NCBI RefSeq assembly: GCF_003056355.1
Contig: NZ_PYVW01000002.1
Span: forward strand, 248,001 to 312,000
From: Devosia naphthalenivorans
GTDB taxonomy: Bacteria > Pseudomonadota > Alphaproteobacteria > Rhizobiales > Devosiaceae
Reading direction: 5' to 3'
Length of the DNA: 64,000 nt
The notes beneath the pieces were generated by a model, which saw only the letters and a list, made by a program, of their open reading frames with translations, did not search any database and was not told where the DNA came from. How positions within the stretch are numbered: the stretch's first letter is position 1; every line of letters starts with the position of its first letter. This document shows, piece by piece, positions 55,085 to 64,000 of this stretch. The translations under genes and the position numbers were made by a program.

Positions 55085-58000
55085 ATGACACGACAGGAAA
55101 AGAACGACACGTTCTTGCTGACTTCGTTCCTCTATGGTGGGAACGCCGACTACATCGAACAGCTTTATTCCCGCTACAAGACCGATCCATCCAGCGTCGA
55201 CGACACCTGGAAAAGCTTTTTCGGCAAGCTGGATGACGCAGAAGGCGTCGCCCAGCAGAATGCCGAGGGCCCCAGCTGGAGCCGCAAGGACTGGCCGCAG
55301 AGCGCCACAAGCGAGCTGGTTAGTGCGCTGGACGGCAATTGGGGTGACATCGCGGTCAAGACCGAAAAGGCCGTCGCCAAGAAGGCCGAAGCCCTGGGTG
55401 TCGCCAAGGGCAGCGTTTCCGATGTGCTGCAGGCCACGCGTGACTCCATTCGCGCCATCATGATGATCCGTGCCTATCGCATGCGCGGACATCTGCATGC
55501 AGATCTCGATCCGCTCAAGATGAAGGCCGATGAGCCGGCGCCCGAACTCGACCCCAAGAGCTATGGGTTTACCGAGGCGGACTACAGCCGCAAGATCTTC
55601 ATCGATAACTATCTCGGGCTGGAATACGCCACGATCCCGGAAATGCTGGCGATCCTGAGCCGTACCTATTGCGGCACGGTCGGCATCGAATTCATGCACA
55701 TCTCCGATCCTGAAGCCAAGCAGTGGATCCAGGAGCGCATCGAAGGGCCGGACAAGGAAATCACCTTTACCGGTGAAGGCAAGAAGGCGATCCTGAACAA
55801 GCTGATCGAAGCCGAAGGCTTCGAAAAGTTCATCGATGTCAAATATACCGGCACCAAGCGCTTTGGTCTCGACGGCGCGGAATCGACCATTCCCGCGCTT
55901 GAGCAGATCATCAAGCGCGGCGGCGCGCTTGGCATCAAGGATATCGTGCTGGGCATGGCTCACCGCGGTCGCCTGAACGTTCTGACGCAGGTGATGGCCA
56001 AGCCGCACCGCGCGCTGTTCCACGAGTTCAAGGGCGGCGCCTTCTACCCCGACGATGTCGAAGGTTCAGGCGACGTGAAGTACCATCTGGGTGCTTCCTC
56101 GGACCGTGAGTTCGATGGCAACAAGGTCCACCTGTCGCTGACGGCCAACCCATCCCACCTCGAGATCGTCGATCCCGTCGTGCTGGGCAAGTCACGCGCC
56201 AAGCAGGACCAGCACATTGCCCCCGATGGCAAGCTGGTCAATATCGCAGTGGACGGCAAGCCCGATCGCTCCATGGTGCTGCCGCTGCTGATCCATGGTG
56301 ATGCGGCGTTTGCCGGGCAAGGCGTGATCGCCGAGTGCCTGGGCCTATCGGGCCTCAAGGGACACCGCACGGGCGGCTCGATCCACTTCGTGATCAACAA
56401 CCAGATCGGGTTCACCACGAGCCCGATGTATTCGCGCTCTTCGCCGTATCCGACCGACGTCGCCAAGATGATTGAGGCGCCGGTGCTGCACGTGAATGGC
56501 GACGATCCGGAAGCCGTGGTGTTCGCGGCCAAAGTCGCCGTCGAATATCGCCAGAAGTTCGGCAAACCTGTCGTCATCGACATGTTCTGCTATCGCCGGT
56601 TTGGGCACAACGAGGGCGATGAGCCAAGTTTTACCCAGCCGCTGATGTATTCCAAGATCCGCTCGCACAAGACGACGCTGGAGCTCTATTCGGACAAGCT
56701 CGTTGCCGAGGGCCTGTTGACGGCCGAGGAAATCGACAAGCTCAAGGCCGAATGGCGCGCCAAGCTGGAAAGTGAGTTCGAGGCTGGACAGGACTATCGC
56801 CCCAACAAGGCCGATTGGCTCGATGGCGCGTGGAAGGACTTCCGGCCGGCCGACCAGGACGGCCCGCGCCGTGGCCAGTCCGGTGTCGAGATGGACCGCC
56901 TGACCAATATTGGCACGGCGCTGACGCGCATTCCCGAAGGCTTCAACGTTCACAAGACGGTCAAGCGTTTCATGGACAATCGTCTTGCGACGATCCAGTC
57001 AGGCGAGGGGATCGACTGGTCGACCGCCGAAGCTTTGGCTTTCGGTACGCTGGTGACCGACGGTCATCCGGTGCGTCTTTCCGGCCAGGATGTCGAGCGT
57101 GGCACGTTCAGCCAGCGCCATTCGGTGCTGAACGACCAGAAGGTCGACAACAAGAGCTATACGCCGCTCAACAATCTCGACCCCGAGCAGAGCCGCTACG
57201 AGGTCATCAATTCGATGCTCTCGGAAGAAGCCGTGCTTGGTTTCGAGTATGGTTATTCGCTGGCCGAGCCCAAGGCGCTGACGATCTGGGAAGCCCAGTT
57301 TGGTGACTTCGTGAACGGCGCGCAGGTGGTGATCGACCAGTTCATCTCCTCGGGCGAGCGCAAGTGGTTCCGCATGTCGGGCCTCGTGATGCTGTTGCCG
57401 CATGGCTATGAAGGGCAGGGCCCGGAGCATTCCTCCGCGCGTCCCGAGCGCTTCCTGCAGCTTTGCGCAGAAGACAATATGCAGGTTGCCAATTGCACGA
57501 CGCCGGCCAACTACTTCCACGCCCTGCGCCGGCAGGTAACCCGCGACTTCCGCAAGCCGCTGATCCTGATGACGCCCAAGTCGCTGCTGCGCCACAAGCG
57601 TGCGGTGTCGGGCCTGGTCGAGATGGGACCCGATTCCTGCTTCCATCGTCTGCTCTGGGACGATGCCGAAGCACCCGGCGTGCCCAAGACGAGCGTTAGG
57701 CTTGCAAGCGACGACCAGATTCGCCGCGTGGTGCTGTGCACCGGCAAGGTTTATTACGACCTTCTGGAAGAGCGCGAGAAGCGCGGGCTGAACGATGTGT
57801 ACCTGCTGCGCATTGAACAACTCTATCCGTTTCCGGCCAAGGCGCTGCTGGACGAGCTTAACCGCTTCCGCAATGCCGAGATCATCTGGTGCCAGGAAGA
57901 GCCCAAGAACATGGGCGCCTGGGCGTTCATCCAGCCTTATGTGGAATGGGTGTTCGATCAGATGGGACGGAGTGGACAGCGCGTGCGCTATATTGGCCGG

Positions 58001-58087
58001 CCGGCTTCGGCCTCCACCGCCACGGGTCTGATGCGGACCCATCTTGCCCAATTGCAGGCCTTCCTCGACGAAGCCTTCGCTCAATAA
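55085..58087 (+). CDS. sucA: 2-oxoglutarate dehydrogenase E1 component
   Basis: 1000 residues, normal for SucA/OdhA. The N-terminal helix binding the E2 core includes [40 protein letters not shown] and [20 protein letters not shown] are thiamine-diphosphate-binding motifs, [20 protein letters not shown] binds substrate, and [20 protein letters not shown] is the transketolase-like pyrimidine-domain motif. It decarboxylates 2-oxoglutarate and passes the succinyl group to SucB. The start has only a weak ribosome site (GACAAAAAGCG). sucB follows after 13 bases. Confidence 0.97.
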   Translation: MTRQEKNDTFLLTSFLYGGNADYIEQLYSRYKTDPSSVDDTWKSFFGKLDDAEGVAQQNAEGPSWSRKDWPQSATSELVSALDGNWGDIAVKTEKAVAKKAEALGVAKGSVSDVLQATRDSIRAIMMIRAYRMRGHLHADLDPLKMKADEPAPELDPKSYGFTEADYSRKIFIDNYLGLEYATIPEMLAILSRTYCGTVGIEFMHISDPEAKQWIQERIEGPDKEITFTGEGKKAILNKLIEAEGFEKFIDVKYTGTKRFGLDGAESTIPALEQIIKRGGALGIKDIVLGMAHRGRLNVLTQVMAKPHRALFHEFKGGAFYPDDVEGSGDVKYHLGASSDREFDGNKVHLSLTANPSHLEIVDPVVLGKSRAKQDQHIAPDGKLVNIAVDGKPDRSMVLPLLIHGDAAFAGQGVIAECLGLSGLKGHRTGGSIHFVINNQIGFTTSPMYSRSSPYPTDVAKMIEAPVLHVNGDDPEAVVFAAKVAVEYRQKFGKPVVIDMFCYRRFGHNEGDEPSFTQPLMYSKIRSHKTTLELYSDKLVAEGLLTAEEIDKLKAEWRAKLESEFEAGQDYRPNKADWLDGAWKDFRPADQDGPRRGQSGVEMDRLTNIGTALTRIPEGFNVHKTVKRFMDNRLATIQSGEGIDWSTAEALAFGTLVTDGHPVRLSGQDVERGTFSQRHSVLNDQKVDNKSYTPLNNLDPEQSRYEVINSMLSEEAVLGFEYGYSLAEPKALTIWEAQFGDFVNGAQVVIDQFISSGERKWFRMSGLVMLLPHGYEGQGPEHSSARPERFLQLCAEDNMQVANCTTPANYFHALRRQVTRDFRKPLILMTPKSLLRHKRAVSGLVEMGPDSCFHRLLWDDAEAPGVPKTSVRLASDDQIRRVVLCTGKVYYDLLEEREKRGLNDVYLLRIEQLYPFPAKALLDELNRFRNAEIIWCQEEPKNMGAWAFIQPYVEWVFDQMGRSGQRVRYIGRPASASTATGLMRTHLAQLQAFLDEAFAQ

Positions 58088-58100
58088 AGGACAGCAAACA

Positions 58101-59399
58101 ATGTCGACAGAAATCCGCGTTCCAACGCTGGGCGAGAGTGTTACCGAGGCCACTATCGGCCAGTGGTTCAAGAAGATCGGCGACACGGTGAATGCCGACG
58201 AGCCCATCGTCGAACTTGAAACCGACAAGGTGACCATCGAAGTGCCGGCGCCGGCCGCCGGTGTGCTCGAAGCCATTGCCGCCCAGCCGGGCGAAACAGT
58301 GGATGTGGGCGCGCTGCTTGGCGCCATCGGCGGGGCAGGGGCCGCGGTTGCTGCGCCCAAAGCCGAAGCAAAGGCCGAAGCACCCGCCAACAATGCCGCC
58401 GGTCCTGAAGAGATCAAGCCGGAGCCTGCTGCACAGCCGGTGACCGCGACCGATCGCGCTCCGGCGCCTTCAGCGCAGAAGCTGATCAACGAAAACGGTC
58501 TTTCGGCCGGCAATATTTCCGGCTCGGGCAAGCACGGCCAGGTGCTCAAGGAGGATGTGCTTTCAGCCATCAACAAGCCGGCCGCTGCCGCAGCGCCTGC
58601 AGTTGCCCAGGCCGCTCCGGCTGCAGCACCTGCCGCCAAGCCGGCCGAGGCGTCCAAGGCTCCGGCCGCACCGCGCGCTCCAGTCGCTGCCGATGATGCT
58701 TCACGCGAAGAGCGGGTCAGGATGACCCGCCTGCGCCAGACCATCGCGCGGCGCCTCAAGGATGCGCAGAACACGGCGGCCATGCTGACCACCTTCAACG
58801 AGGTGGACATGAAGCCGGTGATGGATTTGCGCGCCTCCTACAAGGAGCTGTTCGAGAAGAAGCATGGTGTCAAGCTGGGCTTCATGGGCTTTTTCACCAA
58901 GGCCGTGATCCACGCCCTCAAGGAAATCCCCTCGGTCAATGCCGAAATCGACGGCGATGACCTAGTCTACAAGAACTACGCGCACATTGGGGTGGCCGTG
59001 GGCACAGACAAGGGGCTCGTGGTCCCGGTAGTGCGCGATGCCGACCAGATGTCGATTGCCGAGATCGAGAAGTCGATCAACACGCTGGGCAAGAAGGCGC
59101 GCGACGGTCAGCTTTCGATGGCCGACATGCAGGGCGGCACCTTCACCATCTCCAATGGTGGTGTTTATGGTTCGCTGATGTCGACCCCGATCCTCAATGC
59201 GCCGCAGTCCGGCATTCTGGGCATGCACAAGATCCAGGAGCGGCCAGTGGTGGTCGGCGGGCAGATCGTGATCCGTCCAATGATGTACCTGGCGCTGAGC
59301 TATGATCACCGGATCGTGGACGGCAAGGAAGCCGTGACGTTCCTCGTGCGCGTCAAGGAAAGCCTCGAGGCACCCGAGCGGCTCGTGCTCGATCTCTAA
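58101..59399 (+). CDS. sucB: 2-oxoglutarate dehydrogenase E2 (dihydrolipoyl succinyltransferase)
   Basis: 432 residues. One lipoyl domain (1-80) carries Lys43 in [15 protein letters not shown]. An Ala/Pro/Lys-rich linker surrounds the E1/E3-binding domain ([20 protein letters not shown]). The catalytic domain has [11 protein letters not shown]-like [40 protein letters not shown] and the active-site His403-x-x-x-Asp407-Gly in [13 protein letters not shown]. The start at 58101 fits the family; a longer frame overlaps sucA. AAGGACAG precedes the ATG. A terminator follows, so lpdA probably has further promoters. Confidence 0.97.
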   Translation: MSTEIRVPTLGESVTEATIGQWFKKIGDTVNADEPIVELETDKVTIEVPAPAAGVLEAIAAQPGETVDVGALLGAIGGAGAAVAAPKAEAKAEAPANNAAGPEEIKPEPAAQPVTATDRAPAPSAQKLINENGLSAGNISGSGKHGQVLKEDVLSAINKPAAAAAPAVAQAAPAAAPAAKPAEASKAPAAPRAPVAADDASREERVRMTRLRQTIARRLKDAQNTAAMLTTFNEVDMKPVMDLRASYKELFEKKHGVKLGFMGFFTKAVIHALKEIPSVNAEIDGDDLVYKNYAHIGVAVGTDKGLVVPVVRDADQMSIAEIEKSINTLGKKARDGQLSMADMQGGTFTISNGGVYGSLMSTPILNAPQSGILGMHKIQERPVVVGGQIVIRPMMYLALSYDHRIVDGKEAVTFLVRVKESLEAPERLVLDL

Positions 59400-59423
59400 A
59401 AAACGAAACCAGCTTGTGGAAGG

Positions 59424-59448
59424 GCCGGGGCGCTGCTCCGGCTTTTTT
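59424..59448 (+). terminator. Intrinsic terminator after sucB
   Basis: GCCGG (59424-59428) pairs with CCGGC (59438-59442), followed by TTTTTT (59443-59448). It lies 25 bases behind the sucB stop. Confidence 0.8.
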
Positions 59449-59629
59449 GTGTCTGGGGCAGCGGCAGAAAACCTGTCTCTGCTCGTCCCCTACATTCACC
59501 GCATTGCAGCGCGATAGAGAGTGGCGGAACTTCGCCTCGCTCACGATGCCGTGCGGCAGGTGCACTCTTAAGACATTGCTAGTTGTTTGGGCCTTTTAGA
59601 AGGGCCTCCGAAACTGTGCCGGAGTTGGA

Positions 59630-60073
59630 TTGTTGAAACGTTTGTTGCCCCTCGTGCTTTGTCTCGCCGTGCCGCAGGTTCATGCGCAGGAGGTGGCAGA
59701 CCCCGAACTGGTGGGTGAGTTGATGGCGTTTCATGGCTCCAAGACCATTGTCTCGGCGATGACCACTCACTGCTACGAGACCACCGGGCTCGATAGCGCC
59801 TACAAGACTGCTTATGACAACTGGCATTTGCGCAATGTGGGGTTCCTGGACTTGGCCAAGCGGGTTGCGGAGAAGCTGGGTGGTGGCTCGCCGGAGGCTG
59901 TGGCGGCGGCGGAAACCTATGGCGGCAGCCAGATCATGAGCGCCTATAACCAGGCGGAAAACAAAGAGATTTTCTGCCGCAGCTTCCTGGAGCAGGTAAA
60001 CAGCGGCGCGCTGGACATCGACAAACAGCTGCCTGGTCCGCTGAGCAGGGCGCAGAATATCTCCGTGCAATAG
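59630..60073 (+). CDS. Exported protein of unknown function (147 aa)
   Basis: It starts at TTG 59630 with GGAG 5 bases upstream (the following codon is a second TTG). The signal peptide MLKRLLPLVLCLAVPQVHA is cleaved before QEVADPEL. The mature part of about 128 residues is helical and has two cysteines (TTHCYETT, EIFCRSFL) that could pair in the periplasm. I recognise no family. It lies between the sucB terminator and the LysE-type gene, in the same direction, in a spot where other alphaproteobacteria may carry unrelated small genes. Confidence 0.6.
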   Translation: MLKRLLPLVLCLAVPQVHAQEVADPELVGELMAFHGSKTIVSAMTTHCYETTGLDSAYKTAYDNWHLRNVGFLDLAKRVAEKLGGGSPEAVAAAETYGGSQIMSAYNQAENKEIFCRSFLEQVNSGALDIDKQLPGPLSRAQNISVQ

Positions 60074-60189
60074 GGGTGCATGCTTCGGTTTGTCTTCCGC
60101 TTTGATGCGTTTTTGCTTCCAGTTTTCGCACCAAGGCTTGCCAGCGCTGCTGGCTGGGCTAAACAGGGTGGCAAACCCTGGTGCGCCCG

Positions 60190-60822
60190 ATGACATTTCC
60201 CTGGCTCGAATTCGCTGCCCTGATGCTGGCCTTCGGCATAAATGCCATTATTCCGGGCGCGGACTTCGCCATGGTGCTGCGGCAATCAATAGCGCATGGC
60301 CGGAGGGCAGCGCTGTTCACCTCCGCTGGCGTCGCGACATCCATTCTGGTCCATGGCAGCTATACGTTGCTGGGGATCGGGGTGCTCGTCGGGCAGTCGC
60401 TAATGCTGTTCAACATCATCAATTGGCTGGGCGCTGCTTATTTGGTGTGGCTGGCTATCTCCGCCTTGCGCAGCCCGCCGCCACAGCCGCCCGAAGAAGG
60501 GGAACTTGCCGGCGCCCGGCGCGGCGATTGGGCCGCGTTCGCGCTGGGGTTCCTCACCAATCTGCTTAATCCAAAGGCGGTGCTGTTCTTCCTGGCGCTG
60601 TTCACGACGCTGGTGTCAGCTCACACTGCGGGCGATGCCAAGGTCATCTATGTGGCGTGCATGAGTATCATGCTTTTTGCCTGGTTTGCACTGGTGTCGG
60701 TTTTCTTTACGACCCCTGCTGTGCGGCAGGGCTTTTTCCGGTTCGGCCGGTGGTTTAATCGGGTCACCGGCATTACATTCATTGTGCTCGCCATTCGAGT
60801 GGCGCTGGCGCAGCAGCACTAA
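60190..60822 (+). CDS. LysE/RhtB-family exporter
   Basis: 210 residues with six predicted helices. The N-terminal signature FALMLAFGINAII-like LMLAFGINAIIPGADFAMVL RQSIAHGRRAAL corresponds to the 'tPGPd...v...s...G...G' motif of LysE/RhtB, though here it reads PGADFAMV. The central NLLNPKAVLFFLALFTTL motif is the second family hallmark. These proteins export amino acids such as lysine, homoserine or threonine. ATG 60190 is preferred over GTG 60181, 9 bases earlier. It sits 24 bases before lpdA and may be co-transcribed with it. Confidence 0.85.
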   Translation: MTFPWLEFAALMLAFGINAIIPGADFAMVLRQSIAHGRRAALFTSAGVATSILVHGSYTLLGIGVLVGQSLMLFNIINWLGAAYLVWLAISALRSPPPQPPEEGELAGARRGDWAAFALGFLTNLLNPKAVLFFLALFTTLVSAHTAGDAKVIYVACMSIMLFAWFALVSVFFTTPAVRQGFFRFGRWFNRVTGITFIVLAIRVALAQQH

Positions 60823-60846
60823 AACACGGTTCAGGGCTAGGTAATC

Positions 60847-62256
60847 ATGGCAGACGCGTTCGATCTCATCATCATCGGCTCGGGTCCAGGGGGCTATGTC
60901 GCGGCGATCCGCGCAGCGCAACTGGGGATGAAAGTCGGGGTGGTGGAGAAGTGGCCAACGCTGGGCGGCACATGCCTGAACATCGGCTGCATCCCCTCCA
61001 AGGCGCTGCTGCATGCGTCCGAACTGTTCGAAGAGGCGACGCACGGCTTCAAGGCACTGGGTATCGATATTCCCAGCCCCGTGCTCAACCTGCCCCAGAT
61101 GATGAACCACAAGACCCAGACGGTGGCGGGCAATGTGGGCGGGGTGGATTACCTGTTCAAGAAGAACAAGATTACCGTGCTGCGCGGCATCGGCACCATT
61201 GCCGGCCCCGGCAAGGTGCGCGTGACGCCGCAGAACGGCGCCAGTACGGAATACGACACCAAGAATATCGTGATCGCCACGGGTTCGGTTTCGGCCAGCC
61301 TGCCGGGCATCGAGATCGACGAGAAGACGATCGTTACATCCACCGGCGCGCTGACGCTGGAGAGCGTGCCGCGCCAGCTGGTGGTGATCGGCGCGGGCGT
61401 GATCGGGCTTGAGCTTGGTTCGGTCTGGGCGCGGCTGGGCAGCCAGGTGACGGTGGTAGAATATTTCGACCGCATCCTGCCGGGCATGGACAGCGAAGTG
61501 GCGCGCCAGTTTCAGCGCATGCTGCAAAAGCAGGGCATGGAGTTCAAGCTTTCCAGCAAGGTTGCGGGGATCGACAAGCAGGAGAACGGTTCGCTCAAGG
61601 TTCGGGTCGAGCCGGCCAAGGGCGGCGAAGCCGAAGTGCTGGATGCTGATGTCGCGCTGGTCTCCATCGGCCGCAAGCCGTACACGGAAGGGCTGGGCCT
61701 CGAGATCGTTGGCGTGGCGCTGGACGAGCGTGGCCGGGTGCGGGTCGATGGCCAGTACAAGAGCTCGGTCGACGGAATCTATGCCATTGGCGACGTGATT
61801 GCCGGGCCGATGCTGGCGCACAAGGCCGAGGATGAAGGCATTGCCGTCGCCGAGATCCTGAGCGGGCAGGCGGGCCATGTGAACTATGCGGCCATTCCGG
61901 CGGTGGTCTACACCAATCCAGAAGTGGCTTCGGTGGGCAAGACCGAGGACGAACTCAAGGCCGAGGGCATCGAGTACAAGATCGGCAAGTTCCCGTTCAC
62001 AGCCAATGGTCGCGCTAAGGCGATGCTGGCGACGCAGGGGTTCGTCAAGATCCTGAGCGACGTCAACACCGACCGGGTGCTGGGCGCGCATATCGTGGGC
62101 AAGAATGCCGGCGAGATGATCCACGAGCTGGTGGTGCTGATGGAATTCTCGGGTTCGTCCGAGGACCTGGCACGCTCGACCCATGCGCATCCGACGCTGT
62201 CGGAGGCCATTCGCGAGGCGGCGCTGTCGCTGGGCGATGGCGCGATCCATATCTGA
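60847..62256 (+). CDS. lpdA: Dihydrolipoyl dehydrogenase (E3)
   Basis: 469 residues. FAD motif [20 protein letters not shown], redox disulfide Cys43/Cys48 in [20 protein letters not shown] motif [20 protein letters not shown], second FAD motif [24 protein letters not shown], and the C-terminal catalytic pair His-x4-Glu in [13 protein letters not shown]. It reoxidises the lipoyl groups of SucB and other 2-oxoacid dehydrogenases. GGGCTAGGTAATC precedes the ATG. Confidence 0.97.
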   Translation: MADAFDLIIIGSGPGGYVAAIRAAQLGMKVGVVEKWPTLGGTCLNIGCIPSKALLHASELFEEATHGFKALGIDIPSPVLNLPQMMNHKTQTVAGNVGGVDYLFKKNKITVLRGIGTIAGPGKVRVTPQNGASTEYDTKNIVIATGSVSASLPGIEIDEKTIVTSTGALTLESVPRQLVVIGAGVIGLELGSVWARLGSQVTVVEYFDRILPGMDSEVARQFQRMLQKQGMEFKLSSKVAGIDKQENGSLKVRVEPAKGGEAEVLDADVALVSIGRKPYTEGLGLEIVGVALDERGRVRVDGQYKSSVDGIYAIGDVIAGPMLAHKAEDEGIAVAEILSGQAGHVNYAAIPAVVYTNPEVASVGKTEDELKAEGIEYKIGKFPFTANGRAKAMLATQGFVKILSDVNTDRVLGAHIVGKNAGEMIHELVVLMEFSGSSEDLARSTHAHPTLSEAIREAALSLGDGAIHI

Positions 62257-62303
62257 TTGGATTGGGCGGGCGCCGCGTTTGATGGACATCAGGTGAATGG
62301 TCC

Positions 62304-62464
62304 TGAGAGCTCATGGCGATCCTTCGACAAGCTCAGGATGTCGAACCATGGGGGCGAGTGAGTGGAGGTTTTGTGCCACGACCTCGTCCTTCGACAGGCT
62401 CAGGATGAGGTCTACTGCAGGCCCAGGATGAGGTCTGCTGCAGGCTCAGGATGAGGTCTGCTGC
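62304..62464. repeat. Family-E repeats with a 23-bp tandem expansion
   Basis: Inverted family-E units (GAGCTCATGGCGATCCTTCG..., CGACCTCGTCCTTCGACAGG...) are followed by a tandem array of a 23-bp unit that begins CAGGATGAGGTCT and contains CTGCAGGC. Nearly three copies run from 62401 to 62464, the first differing by one base in the centre. The array lies between lpdA and the convergent M15-like gene. Confidence 0.8.
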
Positions 62465-62511
62465 GTGAATTCCATTCTATGCGATGACATCGGGTTTGTT
62501 GGGGGCTCGGG

Positions 62512-63132
62512 TTATTCGAGTTCCGCCAGCAAGGCCGCGTAGGATTGTTTGTGTCTTCCGGCCCAATTGTCTTGTCCCGGCGCGGTCAGCAGGCCCATGC
62601 GGGGTGGGATGTAGCTGCGGATGCGGCGGACGGGTTGTTCGCGCCATTGCAGATTGAAGGCGGCGTAGCGGGGAAAGAACTCCATCTCGGAATAGGGAAG
62701 GTTGTCGTGGACCCACCAGGCAATCGCCTCCCAATCGCCGGTCCGTTCGAAATAAGGAATGACGCTGTTGACCACGATGCAGGCGGTGGCGCCCATGCGT
62801 CCCTCGGCATCGCGGCGGTCCCAGATATGGCTGGCGTAGTTCGTTTCGTTGCGGCCACAATTGAGCTTGTGCAGATTGCCGAACGCGTTGACCTGGCTTG
62901 ATCGATAGGCCGAACGGATCGAGAGCCTGCCGAAGCGCGCCTGAAGCGGTTCGAGCAGGCTTTCGCAGAGGCGCTTGCCGGCGGCGATGGTCAGATCGGG
63001 ATCGTCGGGAATATTGGCGAACCCGTTGATAACAGCGATTTCGGAATAGAGGAAATCGCGCAGGAAGAAGTTGTCGCTCAGGCGCACACGGCCGAGTTCT
63101 TCAAGGGCTTTGACGGATTTGGGCTGTCGCAT
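62512..63132 (-). CDS. Peptidase M15-like protein
   Basis: 206 residues from 63132, with GGAG 8 bases upstream. The product belongs to a rhizobial family with the layout of small zinc-dependent D,D-peptidases (M15A): LSDNFFLRDFLYSEIAVING, a SIRSAYRSSQVNAFGN strand like the SGYRS motif of M15, then NYASHIWDRRDAEG and GATACIVV where active enzymes have SxHxxGxAxDI, and WVHDNLPYSEMEFF. The His is present, but the Asp position of the motif reads Cys, so activity is uncertain. No signal peptide is seen. The gene is divergent from the UPF0126 gene by 73 bases. Confidence 0.6.
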   Translation of the reverse strand: MRQPKSVKALEELGRVRLSDNFFLRDFLYSEIAVINGFANIPDDPDLTIAAGKRLCESLLEPLQARFGRLSIRSAYRSSQVNAFGNLHKLNCGRNETNYASHIWDRRDAEGRMGATACIVVNSVIPYFERTGDWEAIAWWVHDNLPYSEMEFFPRYAAFNLQWREQPVRRIRSYIPPRMGLLTAPGQDNWAGRHKQSYAALLAELE

Positions 63133-63205
63133 GATGGCTCCGGCTGGACGCAGCACTCTCTTGCGATAGGTTGAGGCCGACAACCCGGTTCTGACAGGAT
63201 GCACA

Positions 63206-63817
63206 ATGCTGCAAATGTTATTTTACGTCGCTATCGCTGTGGAGGCGATGACGGCTGCATTGGCCGCCGGCCGGCGCAAGATGGACTGGTTCGGCGTGTG
63301 CCTGCTTGCCTGCGTGACGGCGCTGGGTGGGGGCACGATGCGGGACACTTTCCTGGGACATTATCCGCTCTATTGGGTGGGGAACCCCTACATCCTGCTG
63401 CTGGTATGCGGGGCCGCGCTCTTTACCATTGCCATTGCGCGGGTTGTCGACAAGCTCAGATGGACCTTTCTGGTGCTGGACGCCCTGGGGCTGGTTGTCC
63501 TCACAATCGTTGGGTGCAACGTGGCGATGGAAGTTGACGCCCATCCGCTGATCGTCATCGTTTCGGGCATGGTAACAGGCATTGTCGGCGGCATATTGCG
63601 AGATGTGCTGTGCAATGACGTGCCGCTGGTGTTCCGCAGCGAGCTTTATGCCACGGTTTCGATCGTTACCGCAGCGGTCTACTATTTTGGCGTTGCGGCT
63701 GATCTCAATCGGGACATCGTCATCATCGTTGCCATTGCGGTTGGCTTCCCCCTGCGCATCCTTGCTCTGGTCAAGAAATGGGAAATGCCGAAATTCGTCT
63801 ATGACAAGGACCTCTAG
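63206..63817 (+). CDS. UPF0126 / TRIC-like membrane protein (YicG type)
   Basis: 203 residues with seven hydrophobic segments in two similar halves. The UPF0126 signature is present in both: AVTALGGGTMRDTFLGHYPL-like CVTALGGGTMRDTFLGHYPL and VTGIVGGILRDVLCNDVPLV. Bacterial members have the fold of trimeric intracellular cation channels; their physiological ion in bacteria is not settled. AGGA lies 7 bases before the ATG. The mannonate dehydratase gene follows after 61 bases. Confidence 0.9.
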   Translation: MLQMLFYVAIAVEAMTAALAAGRRKMDWFGVCLLACVTALGGGTMRDTFLGHYPLYWVGNPYILLLVCGAALFTIAIARVVDKLRWTFLVLDALGLVVLTIVGCNVAMEVDAHPLIVIVSGMVTGIVGGILRDVLCNDVPLVFRSELYATVSIVTAAVYYFGVAADLNRDIVIIVAIAVGFPLRILALVKKWEMPKFVYDKDL

Positions 63818-63878
63818 GGCCTTCCCGTACGCGTCTTGTTGTGGCAAGCACTGCCATACAAGATGAAGGAGCGACGAC

Positions 63879-64000
63879 ATGCGGCAGACCTGGCGGTGGT
63901 TTGGACCCAAGGATTTGTGCAGCATCGATGACATCACGCAGGTGGGGGCCGAAGGCGTGGTGAGCGCACTGCACCATGTGCCCAATGGTGTGGTGTGGAC
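63879..64000 (+). CDS. uxuA: Mannonate dehydratase (5' part)
   Basis: The first 40 codons read [20 protein letters not shown] then [20 protein letters not shown], the typical UxuA N-terminus (WRWFGP, DxVxLxxIxQAGAxGIVTALHH). AAGGAG lies 7 bases before the ATG, and the gene continues beyond the window. UxuA removes water from D-mannonate to give 2-keto-3-deoxygluconate in glucuronate breakdown. It suggests that uronate catabolic genes continue to the right. Confidence 0.9.
   Translation, partial: MRQTWRWFGPKDLCSIDDITQVGAEGVVSALHHVPNGVVW

Noticed and set aside
60616-62289. 557-codon minus-strand frame opposite lpdA
   Set aside because: Shadow of lpdA. The product is Arg/His-rich and unrelated to any family I know.
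62401-62464. Tandem repeats considered as a CRISPR array
   Set aside because: The copies are directly adjacent with no unique spacers, and no cas genes are in the window.

Overview
The window reads as a chromosomal segment of a GC-rich alphaproteobacterium of the order Hyphomicrobiales. A Devosia-like organism is my best guess, by inference from gene order and protein style; no rRNA or tRNA is present to confirm it. Supporting signs are the mdh-sucC-sucD-sucA-sucB-lpdA order, a TamA/TamB pair, a Yej-type dual-ATPase transporter, and intergenic spaces packed with several families of short palindromic repeats.

Layout. 1-3.65 kb is a disturbed edge: the 5' part of a TctB-type transporter subunit, three small uncharacterised genes, and a scar in which an IS3-family remnant lies between a decapitated GGDEF gene and the 3' tail of an OmpR/KdpE-like regulator. 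3.8-6.4 kb holds a polysaccharide flippase and a CelD/FemAB-like acyltransferase with overlapping ends. 6.6-11.1 kb holds a VOC protein, an FtsX-type permease with its ATPase, and an exported protein. 11.2-25.4 kb is a probable catabolic locus: an AXE1-type acetyl esterase, a LacI-family repressor with candidate operators, a complete peptide/oligosaccharide-type ABC importer, a DUF2264 protein, a D-2-hydroxyacid dehydrogenase, an unusual hexapeptide acyltransferase fused to a helical toroid-like domain, and a ThuA-like protein. The substrate is unknown; an acylated or acidic oligosaccharide is the most economical guess.

25.7-31.4 kb holds a methyltransferase, a YciF-like ferritin-fold protein, elongation factor P with both enzymes for its beta-lysylation (EpmA, EpmB), and the enoyl reductase FabV. 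31.6-36.1 kb holds a GST, a very unusual Rieske oxygenase pair and an SDR dehydrogenase. In the oxygenase pair the catalytic subunit has lost the loop that binds the Rieske cluster, while the neighbouring reductase carries a complete Rieske domain at its N-terminus. 36.2-42.6 kb is tamA-tamB, and 42.8-48.9 kb is yejB-yejE-yejF-yejA on the minus strand.

49-51.4 kb holds a small DUF2007-like protein, an Inh-type protease-inhibitor lipoprotein and the ZapE ATPase. 51.5-62.3 kb is the TCA block: malate dehydrogenase, succinyl-CoA synthetase and the whole 2-oxoglutarate dehydrogenase complex, with a small exported protein and a LysE-type exporter placed before lpdA. The window ends with an M15-like protein, a UPF0126/TRIC-like membrane protein, and the first 40 codons of mannonate dehydratase, a uronate-pathway enzyme.

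The strongest candidate for undescribed biology is the split Rieske oxygenase (32.4-35.2 kb). The LacI/DUF2264 locus with its acyltransferase-toroid fusion comes second.
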